A stretch of DNA of 64,000 nucleotides, from contig OU015673.1 in assembly GCA_907165275.2 (NCBI GenBank), positions 8,616,001 to 8,680,000 on the forward strand, given 5' to 3'. Each line of letters begins with the position of its first letter. The stretch's first letter is position 1. This DNA is from Zygaena filipendulae. Its lineage: Eukaryota; Arthropoda; Insecta; Lepidoptera; Zygaenidae. A program made the translations under genes and the position numbers. Shown piece after piece: positions 21,976 to 33,581 of the stretch. The notes under the pieces are model-generated. The model did no database searches. It was not told where the DNA came from and worked only from the letters and a program-made list of their open reading frames with translations.

Positions 21976-24093
21976 CGCTGCACCAATGGAACATGTTGCA
22001 AAAACGGGAAAATCCTTTTGAGAGCTTCCGTTGCGTACACTGCGTAAACGGTAACTGCTAACTGCAGTGATAGTAGATTAGTAGCCAAGGGCTGTAAGGC
22101 ATTAATTGCAGCTCGAGATATCCTATATGTACAAAAATGACTATACTGAGAGAGAGTAGGTACAGAGAATACTAAATGAGGAACAACCATTAGAACAAGC
22201 TGGCTTTACAATTTAGATCACACAATTTAGCACTATCGACCATATTCATACTATCAACTAATAAATGACATGTAAATTGAATGTGAAATATTATAATAAT
22301 AGTACTGTAAATTATGAAATAAATGAATGAAAATAAATACAATGAATAATCAAATATTCTAAAAGCAAATCACAATTTTTTTAACAAAATTGAAAATAGG
22401 TACAGAAAGTCTACTTGGAAGGACATAAATTTTTAAAATGTGAAACCCACTAAAAACTGCTCTAAGTAGATAGTAGTTATGTTTATGAAGTCCATTAAAC
22501 TATGTACCTAGTGTAAATACTAAAATTCTAATTAGGATACTGACAGATTCACAACCATTTATCTTACTTGACTAGTAGGTGCCTAACTTAGCCATTTGGG
22601 GGAATTAAAGACAAGTGTATTAAACATTTTGATATGGTTAATGCCTTAGCCGAGTGCTCACAGGGTAAGTGACTCTCACACAGAAGTATGGCCACTATCC
22701 GGATTTTGCACTGTTTCCAAAAAATATTGTAGTTTGATAAAATGTTGATTATATTGTAAATAAAGTTATAGAGTCACCAGGTTTTTATATTTTTATTTTA
22801 ATTAGTACTGAGTGCCACCAATGTCTGACACTCAATGTGTTTACCTAATATTGTTGTTATGTTTATGCAAAGGATTTTATCATTAGTTTTTTTTGTAATG
22901 TTTATGTTAAATATAAATGGTGACCTACAGATTACTATTCCGTTTAATTTGTTTTATAATTGGCAGCCTTCCTAGACCAGTGTTGTGGTTCACGCCACAA
23001 TACATACGGAGTGGGGACCATTTTTGGTTTAATTTATTTTCAAAAATGTAATTATGTAATAGTAATGCCACATAAGCGTTATAATATTATTTAGGTACTT
23101 ACTACTTACCAAATAAGTGAATGTAGGTAAGTATATTTGAAGTGGCCATGCGGTTTTTTTTAAATGTTATTCTTATACTTTACAGCTGCCTATCTGAAAA
23201 TACCTAGGTACTTGCATTGACAAAATATCTTGCAAAAAAAGACGTGTGTGATCTCGGGTAGCAAAAATAAACATTCGTTTTTATGAATTTATAAAATCAT
23301 CTGTTTTCTGAAAAACTTCGGATAAGTTAGAGGGCATACCGTTCACCGGCACTTACTGTAAATCACTGCAAATGCAAAGAAAATATAATCGTTGTGTAAA
23401 TCACTGGATGATGATTCCGTATCTTGACGATCTTTATTTAATTTACAACACGATTCCGTATCTTGACGATCTTTATTTAATTTACAACACGACAGGCCAG
23501 CTTATTGTAGAGCGGGATCGCAACAAAAAACTACAATTGGACAATTGGTACCTACGGGATAGGTAAACAAAGATCGTTCAGAACAGAGAGAAGGTAATCA
23601 CTACGTTTTAAGAGACGGGACTTCCTTACTTGGTTTTGGAATCCATTTAGCAGACCCAGCAATACCAACACAGCGAAAATTTAAATGTCAAAATACTTCA
23701 TAACTCATGGGTACCAACATTAACGAGAACAATAGGGATGGCCACATGTAGTTCCTGATTAAATCGATATCGATAAATTATCATTAGAGCATCGTGGGCT
23801 TCATACCAGGTGAATTAAATCTACAACGGGGGAAAACATTTGTCGTAAAATTGAAACAATAAATTATTATTTTTATTTATTTATTATTATTCCAATATTT
23901 TAGTTTGTCATGATGATGATGTTATTAGATAGATAGATATTTATTTTCTCTTTAAAAATTACATTTACATTTTATGTCAAAAGTAAATGATTTACTTCGC
24001 AGTGCCTCCTTGTTGAGCCTTGTTTAAATTATCGGGAGAAATATCCTCCGAAAGCGAAAAACTTTCGTTTATCTTCCGACATTCGTTCCTTAC
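21976..24093. other. AT-rich intergenic DNA without a recognised gene
   Basis: Upstream of the aminopeptidase ATG. No convincing coding exon. It contains the 39-bp tandem duplication described separately. Later exons of the THAP gene should lie here if that gene is intact, but I could not define them. Confidence 0.4.
23413..23490. repeat. Exact 39-bp tandem duplication
   Basis: Two adjacent perfect copies of a 39-bp unit starting GATTCCGTATCTTGACG. Both copies are identical, so the duplication is young. Confidence 0.9.
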
Positions 24094-24184
24094 ATCTCCA
24101 CAGACATATTTTATATCGTGAAGTTTTTCGATTGGAATGTAAGCTAAGTCATCATTTCCAATATTTTTTACCCATTGTCGACAT
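24094..24184 (-). CDS. Single exon of a THAP-type zinc-finger protein
   Basis: A 91-bp exon with a consensus acceptor (TTTCAG) and donor (GTAAGG). It encodes CRQWVKNIGNDDLA and IPIEKLHDIKYVCGD. Invariant-type features of the THAP DNA-binding domain are visible: the Trp in the CRQW context, and the Cys of the final C2CH ligand set, which would be followed by HF in the next exon. Neighbouring exons were not identified, so this is a partial gene or a remnant. THAP domains occur in chromatin factors and in P-element-type transposases, and I cannot tell which applies. Reading through the donor gives a short frame ending at 23992. Confidence 0.55.
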
Positions 24185-27054
<2,870 letters not shown>

Positions 27055-27060
27055 GGCTTG

Positions 27061-27510
27061 GACGAGTTAGGTTTGGACGAGTTAGGTTTGGACGAGTTAG
27101 GTTTGGACGAGTTAGGTTTGGACGAGTTAGGTTTGGACGAGTTAGGTTTGGACGAGTTAGGTTTGGACGAGTTAGGTTTGGACGAGTTAGGTTTGGACGA
27201 GTTAGGTTTGGACGAGTTAGGTTTGGACGAGTTAGGTTTGGACGAGTTAGGTTTGGACGAGTTAGGTTTGGACGAGTTAGGTTTGGACGAGTTAGGTTTG
27301 GACGAGTTAGGTTTGGACGAGTTAGGTTTGGACGAGTTAGGTTTGGACGAGTTAGGTTTGGACGAGTTAGGTTTGGACGAGTTAGGTTTGGACGAGTTAG
27401 GTTTGGACGAGTTAGGTTTGGACGAGTTAGGTTTGGACGAGTTAGGTTTGGACGAGTTAGGTTTGGACGAGTTAGGTTTGGACGAGTTAGGTTTGGACGA
27501 GTTAGGTTAG
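27061..27510 (+). repeat. 15-bp telomere-variant tandem array, 30 copies
   Basis: The unit in telomere register is TTAGG-TTTGG-ACGAG, repeated 30 times without visible divergence. Each 15-mer is three pentamers in phase with the canonical repeat: the first canonical, the second a one-base variant, the third more diverged. It runs seamlessly into (TTAGG)5 at 27502-27526. This is a proterminal variant-repeat region. Confidence 0.95.
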
Positions 27511-27528
27511 GTTAGGTTAGGTTAGGTT
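27502..27528 (+). repeat. First canonical (TTAGG)5 segment
   Basis: Five TTAGG units plus TT, ending where element E1 begins. Confidence 0.95.
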
Positions 27529-27617
27529 CCCCCCCGAATTGGGTCCCCGCCTTGTCGTGGCGGGGGGGCTCTAGTAACCGTGGACTCGTCACCCACGGTG
27601 AAGCTAAGAGGGACCCA
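27529..27617 (+). ncRNA. HDV-like self-cleaving ribozyme fold, non-coding-element type
   Basis: P1 is C7 (27529-27535) with G7 (27562-27568). P2 is TGGGTCCC (27540-27547) with GGGACCCA (27610-27617). P3 is GCC/GGC around loop TTGTCGT (27549-27561). P4 is CCGTGG/CCACGG (27578-27598). The joining strand into P2 contains GCTAAG, with candidate catalytic C at 27604. P3 abuts P1 directly, as in HDV. Comparable copies: 28408-28495 (E2), 29486-29575 (E3), 44023-44111 (E8), 51454-51542 (E11), 54948-55036 (E13), 59884-59972 (E15). Some have P2 as GGGTTCC/GGAACCC, a compensatory change. Unusual points: nucleotide 1 is C, and P1.1 is not clear. Confidence 0.68.
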
Positions 27618-28216
27618 GAGGCGGGCCGGAATGCCGGATGCGGCGCTGATCTGGGGGACGGCGCTGCGCCCGACATGAGGCACCGGACGGGGCCGTCTCA
27701 CCCACTTGCAGGCGGCAAGCACGGGGTCGAGGCGGCCCATGTAGGTGGCGCTGTCGTCCTCCGGGGCGGCGGCGCCACTGAGGCGGGCTGCGGTGGCTCG
27801 GGGAGCACCGCGGCTGAGGGTTAGAGGCCGTGGAGACGTTTTTTCCTCTGCGGCCTCGACGGGGCCGCCCCGGTGATTGGCGGCGTGGAGGGGCTGCGGG
27901 GGGAGGGGAGTGCTGGCGCGGAGCTAGTCGGCCCTCCTCACCCTCTGTGGCCGTCGTGGTGGGCGGCGGGGCCACTGACCCGACCCGTCGCAGGGGGCCT
28001 TGGGCGCCGGTCATGGGCCCGACCGGCGTCCTTTGCACAAGGTCCCCGAGAGGGAGGAGGACGGCGGTGCGTCGCGTGTTCCGGCGCATCGTCGTCATTC
28101 TGAGGGGCACTCGTGCCCCTCGAGGAGGAGCCCGGCAACGGGCTGGCGCCGTCGGGGCTGCGGAGCATGCGAAAGCGATTCCCGTGGCCCCGGCAACAGG
28201 CGCGGAGGAGGAACAC

Positions 28217-28341
28217 CCCAGGGTTTTTAGTGGGTAGCATTCCCGCCCTTCTCAGGGCGGGTTGCCCTTTTCAGGGCAGAGTCCCACATAACCATCGCCC
28301 CGGCCCGGGGGCGGTGGTATGCATAAAGCATTTTCCCTGGG
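28217..28341 (+). ncRNA. Cloverleaf-like 3' domain (type CCCAGGG)
   Basis: Closing stem CCCAGGG (28217-28223) with CCCTGGG (28335-28341). Second stem GTGGG (28230-28234) with CCCAC (28283-28287), enclosing two small hairpins (CCCGCCC/GGGCGGG and TGCCC/GGGCA). Third stem ACCATCGCCCC with GGGGCGGTGGT (28291-28318). Fourth stem ATGC/GCAT (28319-28331). Poly(A) follows within two bases. The same type ends E2, E3, E5, E6, E9, E10, E11, E13 and E15. In E6 the inner hairpin is CGCCC/GGGCG, a compensated change. Confidence 0.75.
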
Positions 28342-28407
28342 TCAAAAAAAAAAAAAAAAAAAAGGTTAGGTTAGGTTAGGTTAGGTTAGGTTAGGTTAGG
28401 TTAGGTT

Positions 28408-29219
28408 CCCCCCCGATTGGGTCCTCGCCTTGTCGTGGCGGGGGGGCTCTAGTAGCCGTGGACTCGTCACCCACGGTGAAGCTAAGAGGGACCCAGAGGC
28501 GGGCCGGAATGCCGGGTGCGGCGCTGATCTGGGGGACGGCGCTGCGCCCGACATGAGGCACCGGACGGGGCCGTCTCACCCACTTGCAGGCGGCAAGCAC
28601 GGGGTCGAGGCGGCCCATGTAGGTGGCGCTGTCGTCCTCCGGGGCGGCGGCGCCACTGAGGCGGGCTGCGGTGGCTCGGGGAGCACCGCGGCTGAGGGTT
28701 AGAGGCCGTGGAGACGTTTTTCCTCTGCGGCCTCGACGGGGCCGCCCCGGTGATTGGCGGCGTGGAGGGGCTGCGGGGGGAGGGGAGTGCTGGCGCGGAG
28801 CTAGTCGGCCCTCCTCACCCTCTGCGGCCGTCGTGGTGGGCGGCGGGGCCACTGACCCGACCCGTCGCAGGGGGCCTTGGGCGCCGGTCATGGGCCCGAC
28901 CGGCGTCCTTTGCACAAGGTCCCCGAGAGGGAGGAGGACGGCGGTGCGTCGCGTGTTCCGGCGCATCGTCGTCATTCTGAGGGGCACTCGTGCCCCTCGA
29001 GGAGGAGCCCGGCAACGGGCTGGCGCCGTCGGGGCTGCGGAGCATGCGAAAGCGATTCCCGTGGCCCCGGCAACAGGCGCGGAGGAGGAACACCCCAGGG
29101 TTTTTAGTGGGTAGCATTCCCGCCCTTCTCAGGGCGGGTTGCCCTTATCAGGGCAGAGTCCCACATAACCATCGCCCCGGCCCGGGGGCGGTGGTATGCA
29201 TAAAGCATTTTCCCTGGGT

Positions 29220-29265
<46 letters not shown>
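28408..29265 (+). mobile_element. E2: non-coding telomere-targeted retroelement
   Basis: 858 bp, nearly the same as E1, with 7-C/7-G P1 ribozyme fold at 28408-28495, the CCCAGGG-type 3' domain, and a 45-A tail. No element-encoded protein. Confidence 0.75.
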
Positions 29266-29267
<2 letters not shown>

Positions 29268-29279
29268 TTAGGTTAGGTT

Positions 29280-29503
29280 CCCCCCCGAATTGGGTTCCCC
29301 CCCCCGAATTGGGTTCCCCCCCCGAATTGGGTTCCCCCCCCCGAATTGGGTTCCCCCCCCCGAATTGGGTTCCCCCCCCCGAATTGGGTTCCCCCCCCCG
29401 AATTGGGTTCCCCCCCCGAATTGGGTTCCCCCCCCCCGAATTGGGTTCCCCCCCCCGAATTGGGTTCCCCCCCCCGAATTGGGTTCCCCCCCCCGAATTG
29501 GGT
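29280..29503 (+). repeat. 12 tandem copies of the element's own 5' terminus
   Basis: Unit: a run of 7-11 C plus GAATTGGGTT. The GGGTT of each unit resembles the AGGTT of the flanking telomere, which suggests slippage at the 5' junction during insertion. Confidence 0.9.
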
Positions 29504-30324
29504 TCCCGCCTTGTCGTGGCGGGGGGGCTTAGTAGCCGTGGACTGTCCACCCACGGTGAAGCCAAGAGGAACCCAGAGGCGGGCCAGAATGCCGGCGAGT
29601 GCGGCGCCGTTGATTTTATCCGGCGCCGCGCCCGGCATGAGGCACCGGGAGGGGGCCATCTCACCCACTTGCAGGCGGCAAGCATGTGGTCGAGGCGGCC
29701 CATGTAGGTGGCGCTGTCGTCCTCCGGGGCGGCGGCGCGACTGAGGCGGGCTGCGGTGGCTCGGGGAGCACCGCGGCTGAGGGTTAGAGGCCGTGGAGAT
29801 GTATTTCCTCCGCGGCCTCGACGGGGCCGCCCCGGTGATTGGCGGCGTGGAGGGGCCGCGGGGGGAGGGGAGTGCTGGCGCGGAGCTAGTCGGCCCTCCT
29901 CACCCCCTGTGGCCGTTGTGGTGGGCGGCGGGGCCACGGACCTGACCCGTCGCAGGGGGCCTTGGGCGCCGGTCATGGGCCCGACCGGCGTCCTTTGCAC
30001 AAGGTCCCCGAGAAGGAGGAGGACGGCGGTGCGTCGCGTGTTCCGGCGCATCCTCGTCATTCTGAGGGGCACTCGTGCCCCTCGAGGAGGAGCCCGGTGA
30101 CGGGCTGGCGCCGCCGGGGCTGCGGAGCATGCGAAAGCGATTCCCGCGGCCCCGGCAACAGGCGCGGAGGAGGAACACCCCAGGGTTTTTAGTGGGTAGC
30201 ATTCCCGCCCTTCTCAGGGCGGGTTGCCCTTTTCAGGGCAGAGTCCCACATAACCATCGCCCCGGCCCGGGGGCGGTGGTATGCATAAAGCATTTTCCCT
30301 GGGTCAAAAAAAAAAAAAAAAAAA
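29280..30324 (+). mobile_element. E3: non-coding element with 12-fold iterated 5' end
   Basis: Same family as E1/E2, but the first 18 or so bases (C7-11 then GAATTGGGTT) are repeated 12 times (29280-29503) before the ribozyme continues. The body and 3' domain are normal, with a 19-A tail. P2 here is TGGGTTCC/GGAACCCA and the joining strand has GCCAAG. Confidence 0.75.
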
Positions 30325-30343
30325 GGTTAGGTTAGGTTAGGTT

Positions 30344-30433
30344 CCCCCTCAATCGGGTCCGCGCCTTGTCGTGGCGAGGGGGCTTAGTAGCGGCTGGATG
30401 CATCTTTCCCAGCCGTGAAGCTAAGCGGACCCG
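30344..30433 (+). ncRNA. HDV-like self-cleaving ribozyme fold, ORF1-only type
   Basis: 90 nt. P1 is CCCCCTC (30344-30350) with GAGGGGG (30376-30382). P2 is CGGGTCCGC (30354-30362) with GCGGACCCG (30425-30433), 9 bp. P3 is GCC/GGC around TTGTCGT (30363-30375), stacked directly between P2 and P1 strands. P4 is GGCTGG/CCAGCC (30392-30414). The joining strand ends GCTAA, with candidate catalytic C at 30421. Topology and size match HDV. Same sequence at 33582-33671 (E5), 48203-48292 (E10) and 56510-56599 (E14). Confidence 0.72.
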
Positions 30434-30654
30434 CTAGCATATCGTAATCCCGCTCTGAGTGTCGTGGTCATGTCTCGCGGCTCAGAGTGGGACCGAGGGT
30501 TCACCGTAAAACGTGGACCACGAGGAAGAAAACCTCTATAAAAAATTACCCCGGATCCCCCGCTTGTGGCGGTCGCCGGGGGGTTCGCCGGGGACTGTGG
30601 CCCGGATACGAGGCCGTCACGGGGGGCATACCTCGACAATTTAAATAGCAAACC

Positions 30655-33246
30655 ATGGATAAGCGCGCTTGTGAAAAAAATCCCCACGTGGGTACCGGCC
30701 CCGAAAGGGCCGGCCAGTCCCACCCCGGACAAGCTCCGGGCCGCCCCTCGTATGTGGGGGGGGCAGCAACGCGTAGACGGGAAGGTGTAGTTTTAAGTGG
30801 GGGTGAGGGGTGGCCACCTCCAGATCCAAGGCCACCCAAATACCAACAATTCTTGGCATGGAAGGACATGATGCGTGTTAAGGAGTGGGAGGCGAATCTC
30901 GCTGTCATGAGCGAGTCGCAAATAAAAGAGAAGGTGCGTCAGGAGGGAGAGGTCTTCGTGAGGACCCTCACCAAGGAACTGGACGACATGGTGTTCGGGG
31001 TAATCGAGGTGGCGAACGCCACCCCCCGGCAAAAGGCACTGTATCATCATTCTACGGATGACATCGAGAAGTACGTGCCCAAAGAAATGCGCTACAGGCT
31101 TGAGCTGCTGCTGGCTAGGCGCCAAGAGCTTAGAGCCGAGGCTTGCACCAGTAAGCAGAGGGTCGCGCAGTCTTCCACCGCGGCCCAAGAAAAGAAGGTA
31201 GAAGCCCACCCGGCATTGAACATTGAGGGCGGGGTTTCCTCGCCTCAAGATGGAGTGGATCCTGTGAACCCAAAGAAGGTTATACAGGCATCTGGATCAT
31301 GCGCCACCCAATGTGTTGTTCCTTCCCTAAAATCTCCAGTAGTTGTTTTGGAGAGGATGGACGTGCAGACGGCGTCTGGTTCGGACGACGTTACGTCATC
31401 AGCCTGCTCGTCCCGCGACAGCAGTGTATCACGGAAGCGACAGCGGTGTGAGTCTCAGCCTCACGCCCGGGCAGCCAAAAGAGGCCGCAAGTTGGAAACG
31501 GCAGGGCGCAGTATAGAGGAGAGAGTCGCCAGGGCCGGTAAAGGGTCAGGCTCAGGGGTCGGAGATATAGCGGCCAATGAAGAGTCAGCCAACGTCCTTC
31601 GAGACAAAATCTTTGAGGACACGGAGGCTATCTGCCGCGTCGCCAGCACATCGGGCAACCTTAAGGGGACATTTATCCGAGACCTTAAGGAGGCAGCGGC
31701 GCGGATAGAAGACAGAGCCAAAGTCCTAGCGGCACACTCCGTGTCCGAGGAAACGGCGAAACTGGCGGCTGAAAACGCCCGTCTTCGTGCGGAGGTCGAC
31801 GTTCTTCGAAAGGACTTCGCCGCCCTCCGTGCGGAGATTGAGACGGAGCGGGCCAGGGTGCGTGCCGCTCCGTCCCTACCGGAAGTGACTGCGGAGCGGC
31901 GGGAGCAACCTCTCTCAGAGGAGCTCTTGCGTACCATCGCCCATATGGTGGACGCAAGAGTAGATGGGAGGCTGATACCCGACCGCCCACGCCCGCCTCT
32001 CCAACACGAGAGGCGGATATCAGAAAGGACGCTACCGGCCACCTCGACTCACGAGGCAGTGCCGGTCACCGAATCAGGAAGGGAAAAGGTGCGCAGAAGG
32101 AGGAAGGCCACCAAGGCAACCGCACAAGCCCCCAGGGAGGATGCCCCCCGTCAACTGCCCCCGGCACCGGCGAACATGGACGCTGGTTACTCGGAGGTGG
32201 TTAAACGGGGGAAAGGGAAGAAAAAAGGCAAGGCTGCCCTGACCTCGGCGCCTGTTGCGCCGGCGAAGAAGTCTTCGCAGGGGCAGTCGGCGCCGCGAGC
32301 GGCGGCAGCCAAGTCAAAAAAAGGAGGAAAGGTGCGGCCAAAAGCGCCGGTGCCTAGCAAGCTCCGTACCCCTCGATCAGCGGCTGTGGTGATACAACTG
32401 CAGCCAGAAGCTGAGCGAACAGGGCGGAGCTACCGAGATGTTCTGACCGAGGCCAAGTCCAGGATTAAACTGGCTGACCTCGGAATAACAGATATGAAGC
32501 TCAGGATTGCCGTGACCGGAGCGCGCATCCTGGAGGTGTCAGGAGCGGAAAGCAGCGATAAGGCAGACGCCCTCGCTGCTGCCATGAGAGGAGTTTTCCC
32601 CGCTGGGGATGTACGGGTCACAAGGCCAGAAAGGCGCGTGGAGCTGCGCATCTCCGGCCTGGATGAATCCGTCACCACCGGGGAAATAGCGGCCAAAGTC
32701 GCCCAGCAAGGCGGCTGTCTGGAGGGGTCCGTATCCGTCGGAGAAATCCGGCATGCCCCCTCCAGGACTGGCACCGCCTGGGTTCGTTGCCCGGTCGCGG
32801 CGGCCAAGGCACTGGCGCTGAAAGGGCGCCTATTGGTGGGGTGGGTGGCAGCGAAAGTCACCTTGTTGCCGCCCCGACCTTTGCGGTGCTTCCGCTGCCT
32901 CCATGCTGGCCATGTGGGGCGGAAATGCACCGCCGAGATCGATAGAGGCGGACTGTGCTACCGTTGCGGCCTTCCCGGCCACGTTGCGGCGGCATGCAGC
33001 AGCCAGCCTCGGTGCGTCTTGTGCGCCGAAGCTGGCAAACCGGCGGGGCATCGATTGGGGTCGCAGAGTTGCGGCGCCCCCAAGCGAATCCCGAGAAGGA
33101 CACCAAAAGCGGCCGAAGTGTCTCCGGCCGCCGCCGGTGCTGCCCAGCCCACAGTGGCCGGGCACGAGTCACCCACGACGGTGGCACAGGTGGGGTGTCC
33201 TCGCCCCAGTGGCCCTCCTGTAGAGGCCGCTATGGACGCGAGCTGA
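30655..33246 (+). CDS. ORF1 protein (Gag-like) of E4
   Basis: 863 residues from an ATG about 220 bp after the ribozyme. The N-terminal half is charged with probable coiled coil (RLRAEVDVLRKDFAALRAEI), and a Lys/Ala/Pro-rich linker follows. A conserved domain (RSAAVVIQLQPEAERTGRSY onward) precedes three zinc knuckles near residues 745-805: CFRCLHAGHVGRKC, CYRCGLPGHVAAAC and CVLCAEAGKPAGH plus a distal Cys. This knuckle set is typical of R1-clade ORF1 proteins, which bind element RNA and, in SART, bring it to telomeres. No stop or frameshift. Confidence 0.85.
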   Translation: MDKRACEKNPHVGTGPERAGQSHPGQAPGRPSYVGGAATRRREGVVLSGGEGWPPPDPRPPKYQQFLAWKDMMRVKEWEANLAVMSESQIKEKVRQEGEVFVRTLTKELDDMVFGVIEVANATPRQKALYHHSTDDIEKYVPKEMRYRLELLLARRQELRAEACTSKQRVAQSSTAAQEKKVEAHPALNIEGGVSSPQDGVDPVNPKKVIQASGSCATQCVVPSLKSPVVVLERMDVQTASGSDDVTSSACSSRDSSVSRKRQRCESQPHARAAKRGRKLETAGRSIEERVARAGKGSGSGVGDIAANEESANVLRDKIFEDTEAICRVASTSGNLKGTFIRDLKEAAARIEDRAKVLAAHSVSEETAKLAAENARLRAEVDVLRKDFAALRAEIETERARVRAAPSLPEVTAERREQPLSEELLRTIAHMVDARVDGRLIPDRPRPPLQHERRISERTLPATSTHEAVPVTESGREKVRRRRKATKATAQAPREDAPRQLPPAPANMDAGYSEVVKRGKGKKKGKAALTSAPVAPAKKSSQGQSAPRAAAAKSKKGGKVRPKAPVPSKLRTPRSAAVVIQLQPEAERTGRSYRDVLTEAKSRIKLADLGITDMKLRIAVTGARILEVSGAESSDKADALAAAMRGVFPAGDVRVTRPERRVELRISGLDESVTTGEIAAKVAQQGGCLEGSVSVGEIRHAPSRTGTAWVRCPVAAAKALALKGRLLVGWVAAKVTLLPPRPLRCFRCLHAGHVGRKCTAEIDRGGLCYRCGLPGHVAAACSSQPRCVLCAEAGKPAGHRLGSQSCGAPKRIPRRTPKAAEVSPAAAGAAQPTVAGHESPTTVAQVGCPRPSGPPVEAAMDAS

Positions 33247-33456
33247 CACCACTCCACCACCTTCGTTGCTTCTGGGGGCGTTCCGGGGGGACGGGCGTCC
33301 CTGCTATAGAAGCACGAGGAAGAAAGGCGCGTTTCGGACGCTCCGGCGCACCTTTACCCGAGTCGGTCGCCTCCAGGGAGGCGACGTCGCGGCGGGGGAA
33401 CGGATATGCTATAGCGGTTACCGTTCCTTCGCCGACGCGCGACTGAGAAGGAGTGC

Positions 33457-33545
33457 CGTGGAGTTTTAGCCGGTCGGAGCCCGGCATAACCACCCGCCGT
33501 CCCCACGACGCGGTGGTACGCGATGTCCATATGCGTTTCTCCACG
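33457..33545 (+). ncRNA. Cloverleaf-like 3' domain (type CGTGGAG)
   Basis: Closing stem CGTGGAG (33457-33463) with CTCCACG (33539-33545). Second stem GCCGG (33469-33473) with CCGGC (33481-33485). Third stem begins ACCACC and ends GGTGGT. Fourth stem ACGC/GCGT. Poly(A) begins two bases later. Every stem differs in sequence from the CCCAGGG type yet stays paired. Same type in E8, E12 and E14. Confidence 0.75.
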
Positions 33546-33581
33546 TAAAAAAAAAAAAAAAAAAAAAGGTTAGGTTAGGTT

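Larger units (their letters stand above)
27529..28363 (+). mobile_element. E1: non-coding telomere-targeted retroelement
   Basis: An 835-bp unit bounded by TTAGG on both sides, ending in 20 A. It starts with a HDV-like ribozyme fold (27529-27617) and ends with the cloverleaf 3' domain (28217-28341). Between them is about 600 bp of GC-rich sequence with no ORF1- or ORF2-like protein. The 3' domain is of the same type as in the ORF1-bearing elements E5 and E10. I read it as a non-autonomous, SINE-like member of a SART-related family. Confidence 0.75.
30344..33567 (+). mobile_element. E4: ORF1-only SART-related element
   Basis: 3,224 bp from TTAGGTT to a 21-A tail. Order: HDV-like ribozyme fold, about 220-bp leader, ORF1, a 300-bp 3' UTR ending in the CGTGGAG-type cloverleaf domain, poly(A). 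There is no endonuclease or reverse transcriptase and no relic of one between the ORF1 stop and the 3' domain, so the element cannot copy itself. Confidence 0.82.

Noticed and set aside
27058..27510. A 150-residue protein with a repeated GLDEL motif
   Set aside because: It is the translation of the 15-bp telomere-variant repeat, whose period is divisible by three and so has no stops.
27604..30202. Frames of 90-168 residues inside E1-E3
   Set aside because: They are conserved only because the DNA is nearly identical between copies. There is no recognisable domain, and frames exist on both strands.
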